This document shows positions 23,247 through 33,112 of a stretch of DNA of 64,000 nt, piece after piece. Below the pieces are notes generated by a model. The model was not told the origin of the DNA and made no database searches. It saw only the letters and a program-made list of their open reading frames with translations. The DNA comes from Abelmoschus esculentus (taxonomy: Eukaryota > Streptophyta > Magnoliopsida > Malvales > Malvaceae), in NCBI GenBank assembly GCA_035048815.1, contig JAUCBN010000020.1, forward strand, positions 751,501-815,500. The letters run 5' to 3'. The translations under genes were made by a program, and so were the position numbers. Position 1 is the first letter of the stretch. Every line of letters starts with the position of its first letter.

Positions 23247-23815
23247 TAGGGGTGTAAACGAGTCGAGTTGAGCTCGAGTAGTGCTAAGATAGCTCGACTC
23301 GTTAAGATTTTGAGTCGAGTTCGAGATTGAGTAATTTTAAATGAGACTGAAATATATGAGCTCAGTTCGTTAAGAACTTGAGTCGAGTTCGAGCTTTTTC
23401 GAGCCTAATCGAGCTAAGTATTGACTGATCTTTAACCGTGTTAGACTCAAGTGACTCTTATCTCTCACGTCTCATTTAAAGCTTAATAGAGAAAAAACTT
23501 TCATACACAAGTTGTATAAACTCAAACTTGTTAAATTTAAGTTTTAATATCTTAATTTAGAGTTTAAGACTTATGTTTAAGGTTTAAATTTTAGGGTTTT
23601 AAATTTAGATATTTAGATTTTAAATTATAAAAAAATTAATATATTTATGTTTTCGAGTAGCTCGTGAGCTTTTCGAGTCAAGTATCATGTAGTTCGGCTC
23701 GGTTCATTAAGAATTCGAGCCGAGTTCGAGTTCAAGCTCGAGTCCAATCAAGTCGAGTTTTAATAAAGTCAAACTTAAATAACTCGCGATCTATCTTATC
23801 TCATTTACGGCTCTA
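23247..23815. mobile_element. hAT-like non-autonomous element, GAGTCGAG-word type
   Basis: A perfect 8-bp target duplication TATAAAAG (23239-23246 and 23816-23823) flanks 569 bp. Left end TAGGGGTGTAAACGAG; reverse of right end TAGAGCCGTAAATGAG. Both flanks of the element are dense in GAGTCGAGTT/GAGCTCGAG words, and the middle is AT-rich. No protein-coding frame is credible. Confidence 0.85.
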
Positions 23816-23823
23816 TATAAAAG

Positions 23824-24782
23824 GATCGGCGAAAGGAGAGAAATGAGAGGACGAAAATCCGAACGACCTCATTCTTTATTTTTTCGAAGCTTCATCCATG
23901 ACGGCTTGAGCATTTTTTTTTTGTTAAACTGACGATGAGGCAGACAAACTCTTAAAAAATAGGGTCGAATGTGATAGCAAGGGAAATTGGTGAAATTACT
24001 TTGAGAATACTTTATCCAAAAAATTTCACTTTACTCTTTATATAATTTTTTTAAAAAATATTTATTTACAAATTTATCATCCATTTTTAAATATTTATTT
24101 TTTACCTTTAATTTTAAATTCTGATTTTGTTGAAATCCATTGATTGACCTAATGATCAAGGACTGTCCTATTCTGTATAAGTTCAAATCCCGATATGTGA
24201 AAAAGTTTTAATCTCTCTACTTATAAAAAAATTTGATTTTATCTATATTAACCTTAAACTTTAATCTTATACTTTAAACTTAGTTTGTTAATATCAAAGT
24301 ATACATAAAGACAACAGACTAGGACATAGAATTTCTATTAAGTCTATATCATCGTTAGCGAGATTTATTGCAGATGACTGGACTTCAAACCCCTATTTGA
24401 GACTTGAGTGGAAAAATCCCGCACGGCTGGGCACTGGGCAGTTGGCACCGCACAGTCCAATGGATGAGTCTGGCTCTGGGCTCTGTCCGCTCGGCTCATT
24501 CCACGACCCCACTTCATCTCAACCCAACCGCTGTCAATTTCAAGTCTTGATTAAGAATAAAGTTTCAGTTGACAACCTTTCGTTCTTTTAAATTATGAAT
24601 TCAAGACTCGTTAAAAAGTAAATTTTTTTAAAATTATATATATATTTTAATTTTTATATTTAAGATAAAAATCAACATGTACCCAAATAAAATAAAATCT
24701 TTTATTACATTTTTAATATACTTAAAATAATTTATAAGATAATATCTATTTATATTTATTTATTTAATAAATAAATATTTTA
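23824..24782. other. Spacer with a SINE-like head and unexplained GC-rich segment
   Basis: A possible tRNA-like SINE head lies on the plus strand at about 24140-24205: TGACCTAATGATCAAGG resembles an A box and AGTTCAAATCCCG a B box. A GC-richer stretch at 24405-24545 has a short frame but no known domain. No gene. Confidence 0.4.
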
Positions 24783-24791
24783 AAGATAATA

Positions 24792-25846
24792 GGCTTGACT
24801 CAATAATAGGTGCCCAAAGTATATATCTTTTTTCTGAAATAGGTGCCTAATGTTTTTTTTTTGGCTAAAATAAGTGTCTAAACTTTATATTTTTTCTGAG
24901 ATAGGTGCCTAATGTATTTTTTGGCTCAAATAAGTGCCTAAAGTTTTATTCCCTTAGTGTTTTAAGGTAACAATGTTAAAAGAAAATTGTTTAATTTATA
25001 AATAAGTATTTAAACTATATATTTTTTAAAAAATAGGTGCCTAATGTAATTTTTATTAAAATATATACCTAATTTTTTCTTATAAGTAATTTATATTTCT
25101 TATAAGATATAAAATTAGTTATATCTTAAATTAATCATTTAACCTTTTAAATTATGAGAAAAAATTATTTCTTAACAACACTAAAATAAAAAATAATTAA
25201 AATTTATATAATTTTATATTAATATTTTTTATATTTTCCACAACAATCATCAATGGGACAAATTGATTCACTTGCAAGGACATGTCGCCGGTTCACACGA
25301 GGAATATATACAAAAATTCTTATATTCCTATTATATTTATAATTGTATCGAAAAAGAATTAGAAATATTAATATAAAATTATATAAATTTAATTATTTTT
25401 TATTTTAGTGTTGTTAAAAAATATTTTTTTTCTCATAATTTCAGCTACTAATCAAATTTAAATAAATTATTAATCAATTATAATAAATAATTTAATAGAT
25501 TAAAACGATGATATATAAATAATTTTACATCTTATAAGAAATATAAATTACTTATAAGAAAAAAAATTAGGTATTTATTTCAATAAAAATTACATTAGGA
25601 ACCTATTTTAAAATATATATATATAGTTTAGGTACTTATTTATAAATTAAACATTTTTCTTTTAACAATGTTACCTTAAAATACTAAGGGAATAAAACTT
25701 TAGGCACCTATTTCAGCCAAAAAATACATTAGGCACTTATCTCAGAAAAAATATATAATTTAGGCACTTATTTCAGCAAAAAAAAAACATTAGGCACTTA
25801 TTTTAAAAAAAGTGTATACTTTAGACACTTATTACTGAGTTAAACC
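24792..25846. mobile_element. Mutator-like foldback element, 1055 bp
   Basis: Two long arms are inverted copies: 24792-25222 and about 25368-25846. For example, AATAGGTGCCTAATG on the left is mirrored by CATTAGGCACTTATT on the right, and GTTTTAAGGTAACAATG by CATTGTTACCTTAAAAT. The loop is about 145 bp (25223-25367). Flanks are AAGATAATA (24783-24791) and AAGATAGTA (25847-25855), a 9-bp target duplication with one mismatch, which is the Mutator superfamily length. No transposase is encoded. Confidence 0.85.
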
Positions 25847-25855
25847 AAGATAGTA

Positions 25856-26196
25856 TTAAAGATATTTTATTAATATTGTAGTAAAAAAATAATTATCAAT
25901 ATAGTGATAATGAGAAATTATTTTTTACAATATTACACTTTTTATAATGCTAGTAAAATCCATAGTATCTAACTTTGACTTTAAATAATAATTTTTTAGA
26001 ATTATTCCTAAAGGTGGTATGTATAGAAGAATCTGATTTTAAGTCGTCTTTGTGTTGTAACAGAGGTATTTTAAAAAAATAGTATTTAAAATCAAATCTA
26101 ATTAAATCTGATTTTATAACAAATATCATAGATTAAAAATTAAAGTTATTTGTGTCGTATATTAAAAAAAAATTATATATTAACAAATTTCAAAAA
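25856..26196. other. AT-rich spacer, nothing seen
   Basis: Between the foldback element and the APS1-proximal MITE. No gene or clear repeat boundary. Confidence 0.5.
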
Positions 26197-26204
26197 TTTT
26201 AAAA

Positions 26205-26586
26205 GGGTAAATTATTGCGCTAGTCAGTTTTGTTTACACTCAGTACATTTTTATTCACCGATTTTAAAAAATGACCAGTAAGGTCACTGTCGTTTTCGGG
26301 GTATAAAGTTTTAGTCACTCCAACGTTAAATATTGACGAAAAGATGATCTTACATAAGTTTTCGAGAAATTTAATATCATTAAAGTTTTTGTCACTTTAA
26401 GGACTATTTAAGTAATTTATTATTTTTTATATATCATATTATCTTTTCGTCAATATTTAACGATATTTGACGTTGAAATAACTAAAACTTTACATATTAA
26501 AAACGATAGTAACTTTACTAGTCGTTTTTCAAAATCGATAATCAAAAATATATTAAACGTAAATAAAAGTGACTAAATTATTACCT
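26205..26586. mobile_element. Hairpin MITE upstream of APS1
   Basis: The left half from GGGTAAATTATTGC is mirrored by the right half ending AAATTATTACCT. The match continues inwards for most of the 382 bp (GTTAAATATTGACGAAAAGAT on the left, ATCTTTTCGTCAATATTTAA on the right). Flanks are TTTTAAAA on both sides (26197-26204 and 26587-26594'), consistent with an 8-bp duplication, although that word is simple and palindromic. It ends about 365 bp before the APS1 start codon. Confidence 0.72.
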
Positions 26587-26950
26587 TTTTAAAATAAAAA
26601 TCATCATTTTTTACCGAATAAATTATTACATCAAAATGTAAATCATAAAAAAAATGGACGGTGTCTAATGGTTGCCATCTATTCTTACAAGCATGTGACC
26701 GATGTCTGCTTGTGAACTGACAGCCACCCAATTATTCATTCCCAGTTTCTTTAAATATAAAATCAATTATTACGTAATTACCATAACACCCCAACGTTCA
26801 TTCCCATAAATGAAGCACATAAATTCTTCCAAGGGTAATTGTATGGAAACAAGAACGTCAAATTCATTTCCCAAAGTCCCATCAATTTCCTCATCTTCTT
26901 CCCTTCCCCAACCTTAAAACTGACACTACATTTTCCACTGGACATTACTA

Positions 26951-29739
26951 ATGGCGACTATGGCTGCGATCGGTGCTTTAAGGCTACCTTCTATTCCGTC
27001 GAATCGGAAATCCTCCGTTAATCGGAGCTTCTCATTCTCAGCTTCAACTCTTTCCGGTGATAAGCTTGTTTCAAAAAGGGATGTCGGTTCCTGTGGAATG
27101 AAAAGAGCTCCGTCAGTCGTTTCGCCGAAAGCGGTTTCCGATTCCCAGAACTCGCAGACATGTCTTGACCCAGATGCTAGTCGAGTAAGTTTAACCTTAT
27201 TATCACTGTGTATTTTGTCTGATTCAAAAAAAATTGAAGCTTTTTTGATTGATCAAATAACTGAAAGGAGAAAAGATTGTTTTTTTGGCAGAGTGTTTTG
27301 GGGATTATTTTGGGAGGTGGAGCAGGGACAAGGCTTTACCCACTGACAAAGAAGAGAGCTAAGCCGGCTGTTCCATTAGGAGCGAATTATAGGCTAATCG
27401 ATATTCCTGTTAGCAATTGCTTGAACAGTAACATATCTAAAATCTACGTTCTGACTCAGTTCAATTCTGCTTCTCTGAACCGCCACCTTTCCCGCGCATA
27501 TGCTAGTAATATGGGTGGCTACAAGAACGAAGGGTTCGTTGAGGTTCTTGCTGCTCAGCAGAGTCCTGAGAACCCAAACTGGTTCCAGGTTAGTTGTTAC
27601 TAAAATGGGTTTTAAATTCTTTTGAGGATTTTGATTTTGTAGGAAATTATGCTTGAATGTACAGGGGACAGCGGATGCCGTGAGGCAATATTTGTGGTTG
27701 TTTGAGGAGCATAATGTTTTGGAGTTCTTGGTTCTTGCTGGGGACCATTTATATAGAATGGACTATGAAAGGTTCATTCAGGCGCACAGAGAGACTGATG
27801 CCGATATCACTGTGGCTGCATTACCTATGGATGAGAAACGGGCTACTGCTTTTGGTCTGATGAAGATTGATGAAGAAGGACGAATAATTGAATTTGCAGA
27901 GAAACCCAAAGGCGATCAACTAAAAGCTATGAAGGTATCCTCTTTCAGATGAGATTCTCAAATGATGTATCGAAGTTATGACTTGAAGAGCTGCCATTGT
28001 TTCTCTGGTTCTGGTTTTGATTTTTATGCTGTTGTTTTAGGTTGATACAACAATTTTAGGACTCGATGATGAGAGAGCTAAAGAGATGCCTTACATTGCT
28101 AGTATGGGTATATATGTTGTCAGTAAAGATGTGATGTTGAATCTTCTTCGAGACAAGTTTCCGGGTGCCAATGATTTCGGAAGTGAAGTCATTCCAGGTG
28201 CCACTAACATTGGACTGAGGGTAAGTTTCTTTTCATTCATTCCTCACTCTGAATGGCTGTTACATCAAGCTGACCAGTATTCTTGTATAAGGAATAGAGG
28301 AGCTGATCTGATAACAAAGTAACTTGTTTGTTTGCATTTCAGTATATAGCAGTAGGCAGTCAATCTTGTTTCACTTTTATGGAAAACTGTCATCTTGTTT
28401 AAGCACGATATATTTCTGCAGCATTAGAAATTCAGTATATTTAATAAGATGTTGAGTATCTGGAGAATTGAATTGTCTTGTGTTGTTTCTAACAATGAAC
28501 GGTATTAAACAATAAGATTATCTCCGAGATATGCATTCATTTTGTGAGCAGCTTAAGTCGGATTGTATGCTTATGTTTGAAGTATCTCCTACGCTCTTTT
28601 TGTTATGTATGTCGTATAGATGCTTCAGTGCTTTTGCGTGATAGAGTTCATTTACATTGTCACTTTTTTTTCCTTCAAATCACACTGAATTACTAATTCT
28701 AGAGGTCAAATTTCTTGTTAACCTATCTAGGTGCAAGCATACTTGTACGATGGCTACTGGGAGGACATTGGTACCATCGAAGCATTTTATAATGCAAATC
28801 TAGGAATCACCAAAAAGCCAGTGCCGGATTTCAGGTAGTTCTAGTTCATAACTGAATTAGTATTTGACTAGCTTGGATATAAATATAACTACCGTGATGG
28901 CTTCGAACTTCAGCTTCTATGACCGTTCATCTCCAATCTACACCCAACCTCGGTATTTGCCACCGTCCAAAATGCTAGATGCTGATGTTACAGACAGTGT
29001 TATTGGCGAGGGTTGTGTTATTAAGGTGAGGTCCCCTTGGGGTGGGATGATAATTTGCTTACTTTTTCTGGTTGGACATGGTTCTAATATTCACAGGCTA
29101 AGTGGAAATTATACAACTTTTATGAGTTAATCATCTGCATATTATGGTTCATTACAGAACTGTAAAATTCACCATTCTGTCGTCGGTCTTCGATCTTGCA
29201 TTTCTGAGGGTGCAATCATAGAAGATACTTTACTGATGGGAGCAGACTATTATGAGGTAGTGTAACCTGGGAATTTTAGCTCTCTTTTTCCTTTTTTTAA
29301 CATCATTTTCATCTGACAGTCACCATAAGTAAAATGTCTTCCTCCAGACTGATGCAGACAGGAGGCTTTTGTCTGCAAAGGGCAGTGTTCCAATCGGTAT
29401 CGGAAAGAACTCACATATCAAGAGAGCCATCATTGACAAGAATGCTCGAATCGGAGACAACGTGAAGGTTGGTACTGCGATTTCCTTTTCCCGGTTTCAA
29501 CACAGTCCTTGATGCTTCTTCTTCTTGTAACTTCATCTGGGATAAGAGCTCTTCTCCTCCTCCTTCCATTCCCTTGTTTCTGAATCTGATTTAGTAATCC
29601 CAACTGTCTTTTATTTTTCCAGATCATCAACATGGACAACGTTGAAGAAGCTGCCAGGGAAACAGATGGGTATTTCATTAAGAGTGGTATTGTGACAGTA
29701 ATCAAGGATGCCTTGATTCCCAGTGGAACTGTAATCTAG
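26951..29739 (+). CDS. APS1: ADP-glucose pyrophosphorylase small subunit, chloroplast precursor
   Basis: Nine exons: 26951-27184, 27292-27588, 27665-27934, 28041-28220, 28731-28834, 28914-29025, 29158-29256, 29348-29467, 29623-29739. All junctions are GT-AG and in frame. Product 510 residues. The enzyme makes ADP-glucose from glucose-1-phosphate and ATP, the committed step of plastid starch synthesis, as a heterotetramer with large subunits. Residues 1 to about 60 are a Ser-rich plastid transit peptide. Cys71 in SQTCLDPDAS is the conserved redox cysteine that forms the disulfide between small subunits. Then GIILGGGAGTRLYPLTKKRA (nucleotide binding), AGDHLYRMDY (catalytic Asp), FAEKPKGDQ (glucose-1-phosphate binding) and the C-terminal beta-helix ending KDALIPSGTVI. 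The sequence follows the small subunit closely, not the large one. Catalytic and regulatory lysines appear intact. Confidence 0.97.
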
Positions 29740-30331
29740 CAAGGCTTGCAATTATGATTCCAAAGCAGAGGTACTATTCCAGTAGTTCTTCTTGGACAAA
29801 GTAATGCTTAATGCTATAGCAAAATACTTCCACTACCAGTCCCAACCTCATGTGTTTATTTTCTCTTAGAATGTCTTGTATACTTTTAGGGACTATAATA
29901 GATATTAAATAGGGAGAGGACCTGCTAAAATAACTATGTAGGATATTGTTTTATTTACATTTATTTTTATTTAATCGTTTGATATACAGATTTTATAAAA
30001 AATATTATACTTTTTTCCCATAAATATTGTCCTTTATTGACTTTTTTGAGGCAGACATTTTTAGTTTTGATTCGTGATTATTTAAAATTTATTATTGATA
30101 AAATTATGAGAAAATATATTTTAAAAAACTTTAATTGAGTAGATTATATATATATTATTTAATAAAATTTAATTAATTAAAATATTTAATATAATTATTC
30201 AAAGTTTAGAAAATTTAATTTTTAAAAGGTCAATAAAAGACTATTTATTTATGAGACGGAAAGAGTATAATTTTTCTTTAAATCTAAATCGCTAAATCTA
30301 AAATTTAAATCCTATACTCTACGTCTCCACC
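29740..30331. other. APS1 3' UTR and AT-rich spacer
   Basis: The first about 180 bases are a likely 3' UTR; the rest is AT-rich with no gene. Confidence 0.5.
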
Positions 30332-31103
30332 TAGGGGTGTTTATCGAGCGAGTCGATCGCGAGTTAGGTAGTTCTCGACTCGTGTTCGTTAAAAAATATT
30401 GTTGTTTGACTCAACTCGTTGTTCGTTAAGCTCGACTCATGTTCGTTAAAATATTTTGTTGTTTAACTTGACTCGTTGTTCGTTAAGCTTAACTTGTTGC
30501 TCGTTAAGGTCACTAAAAATCTTACCTTATTTTTAACTGAGAGTAAAATTTAATAATACAAATTTAACCAGAAATATCAAAAGAGTGTATAATACGAAAA
30601 ATTATATCATGGGTCAATCCCACCACGTGTCCATGGGACCGACCAATAAAAACTATCCATCTTTCCATGTTATATTTTTTTCCAAGTGATTTTTCACTTG
30701 AAAAATTAAAAAATAATGAGCTGGCTAGTTTTTATTGGTCGGTCCCATGATTGACGTGGTGGGACTGACCCATGATATAATTTCTCGTATAATACACTTT
30801 CAAAATCTAAATTCAAACTTAACAATCAATAAATACATCAAACTAACATATTAAAATTAAAGTAACAATTCACAAATTAATAATTATTATTTAGATTTAT
30901 TTTTTGAATGAAATAATTTTAAAATAATTATTAAAAATATTTTAAAAAACTAACGAATTGCTCATAAACTTATCGAGTCGAGTTAGACTTTACTTAATTC
31001 AACTCGTTAAGGTTTCAAGTTAAATCCGAATCGAATATTTATTAAATTTTGATCGAATCGAATTCAAACATATCACGAGTTATTTAACTTGTTAAGTAAC
31101 CTA
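30332..31103. mobile_element. hAT-like element, CTCGACTCGTT-word type, carrying a nested MITE
   Basis: Left end TAGGGGTGTTTATCGAGCGAG; right end ...GTTAAGTAACCTA. Flanks TCTCCACC (30324-30331) and TCTCGGCC (31104-31111) agree at six of eight positions. The arms consist of GTTCGTTAAGCTCGACT-like words in opposite orientation. The 192-bp MITE at 30596-30787 sits inside. Without it and its target copy, the element would be 572 bp, similar to its siblings. Confidence 0.62.
30596..30787. mobile_element. 192-bp MITE with 8-bp target duplication TATAATAC
   Basis: Perfect direct repeats TATAATAC flank it (30588-30595 and 30788-30795). Arms of about 59 bp are inverted copies with few mismatches: AAATTATATCATGGGTCA...TCCCACCACGT on the left, and the complement on the right. 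The central loop contains AAGTGATTTTTCACTT, a perfect small palindrome. No coding capacity. Confidence 0.85.
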
Positions 31104-31111
31104 TCTCGGCC

Positions 31112-31418
31112 TCCAAATCCTACATTGAAATAAAGTTTACGCTTGTATAAATATTTTTCTTGTTATATTTTAAATATTCATATCAAGCATAAACTATACA
31201 AGAGGTCACTTATATTTTAATAAATTTTATTTTGATCACTCAACTTTTAAAATTTTTTATTATAATCACTAACAATTTTATCTGGTTTTAAAACCATGAT
31301 TCACGGGTTTAGAATTCAAAAGAGAGATGGTTGGAAGAGAAAAAAAAATCGAACAATAAAAAGGTAAACTTAGAACTTCTAAATCTAATGTTTATGTAAT
31401 AATAATAGAAAAAACTAG
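31112..31418. other. AT-rich spacer
   Basis: No gene or clear repeat. Confidence 0.45.
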
Positions 31419-31579
31419 CTTAATTTTTTTTGAATTAACTAACAATAATTACAGGAATATCGGTTTTAGAATATAATCTCTACCATTTAACATTGATCGC
31501 TTAATCACTCTGTTAGAGTCATTGATGCTCGAACCTGTGACCTCTAAGAACAACAATCGTTCCTTTAACTATTTGAGCT
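31419..31579 (-). mobile_element. tRNA-derived SINE (near full length)
   Basis: On the minus strand: TAGCTCAAATAGTTAAAGG (A-box-like, TAGCTCAAATAGTT), then CAGGTTCGAGCATC (B box GGTTCGAGCAT), a body ending ...ATTCCTGTAATT and an A-rich tail. Flanks AAAAAACTAG (31409-31418) and AAAAAACTCG (31580-31589) agree at nine of ten positions. It is related to the copies at 15955 and 49075 and is the best of the three, with both boxes. Confidence 0.75.
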
Positions 31580-31589
31580 AAAAAACTCG

Positions 31590-33112
31590 TACACTACCTT
31601 ATTATTATTTTTTTTTTGTTTTTATTGATTGTCGAATAACAAATTCTTTTTTATAGTGTGTTAATTTAAAATATACAATGGCTTACTAGGTATTAAAATT
31701 AAAATTTCAGAAGTCAATATTTAATATAATTTATAGATAAAATAATTTGAACTTAATCTTTTACAATAAATATCATACACTTTTTTATATGGATCACTTG
31801 TCGAATTCAAAATATTTACTTATCTATGTGACCATTGATTCGTTTTAATTGTTCCTTTCTTTGTAATAAAGAATCGCACTAAATTATTGGACAAAAATGC
31901 TTTTTCTTCTTCTTTTTTTAACATTAAAAAAATAAACTTTAAGTTTTAATTATAAATTTTAAAATACTAACTATAAATATTAACTTTAACACTTACCTTT
32001 TAATTCTAAATCTAATTTTTTATTAAATATATAAAAAGAGGTGTAAATTATCTATTCTCAAATCGTGTCTTGGTGTCCTACTTTAAATATTAATAGATTT
32101 AGGGTTTAAGGTTAGAAATTATGATTAAAATTTAAAAATTAAGGATATAATATATTTTTGATATAGGATTTACGGATTAAGACGTAAAAAATTAGGATTA
32201 GTTAAAATATATATATTTTTTAAGATTTCTACCCATAAGAAGGACACCTAGAAAAAGTAAAAGGATTCATATTCACTGTTTACTCCCTTTCCTACTCAAT
32301 GAACTTTCCTTTAAGAAACTTGTCAACGAGGAAGTCATGCAGAGAGAGTCGGTTCATAGTATTTGAAGCTAAAAGAGTTTTTTTTTTTTTTTGTCAGATC
32401 CAAAGGATCAATCCAGTTTGAGTTTGACTTATGAAAATGGGGTTGTTTCAATGACCTTTGAGCGTTTCAAATGCCAAAACCATTCTTATAAAATGAAACC
32501 ACTCATGGAGGGGAGACGGTAATTATGAGCAAAAAAACAACCACCGAACAAACCCAGGCCTCCACGTAGCAACCCTCATGCAACTGAGTCACCAAACTAA
32601 ACCCAAAAACTCTCCCTCTTTGCAATGCAACTCACTTCTCCTCCACCACGGCACCACCACCTCGGCCCTCCGTACAAGTCATGCACTCCTGCCCACCGTC
32701 ATCAGAGTTGTTCACTCACACTTCCACTATCCCACAGTTTCAACTCTTTCTTTCTTACAAAGACCAAGATGATTACATTTACAATGACAGCAGTTGTGTC
32801 TTTCTTTGGATTGTTGACTTTTTTATTTATTTCCCTAATTTCATTTCTGCTTAGTTCTGTGGACCCCAAAGAAGAAGAAAAAAGAAACCTCCCCCTGGTG
32901 GGGTCCTCAGTTTTGTTCTTGTTGTGGGATTACGTCATGTTTTCTTGCCATTTTCTCGTCTACTTTTCCTCTTCTTGTCATGTTTTCTTGTCATGTTATC
33001 TTGGGTAGTCTTGGTTTCTGTTGCAAATTAGTCTGCAACATTGTACATCAATGTTGTTTAGAGAAAAAGGAAGAGTTTAGAGAGTTGTAGGGAAGTGTAT
33101 ATTAAGAGGCAA
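31590..33112. other. Spacer and leader of the GARP/MYB gene
   Basis: 31590-32280 is AT-rich with TTAGGG-like degenerate words (31965-32220). From about 32290 the base composition rises. The 32560-33112 part has the CT-rich look of a promoter/leader and contains short frames upstream of the main start. Confidence 0.45.
32769..33008 (+). CDS. Possible upstream ORF in the GARP gene leader
   Basis: A 79-codon frame starting MITFTMTAVVSFFG has a strongly hydrophobic first half (one likely membrane segment, residues about 4-30), followed by DPKEEEKRN. It ends about 105 bases before the main start. It may be a uORF if transcription starts upstream, or simply chance in CT-rich DNA. No homologue is known to me. 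Confidence 0.2.
   Translation: MITFTMTAVVSFFGLLTFLFISLISFLLSSVDPKEEEKRNLPLVGSSVLFLLWDYVMFSCHFLVYFSSSCHVFLSCYLG

Noticed and set aside
31419..31579. Possible tRNA gene because of A- and B-box-like sequences
   Set aside because: No cloverleaf or anticodon arm. It has an A-rich tail and target duplication, so it is a SINE.
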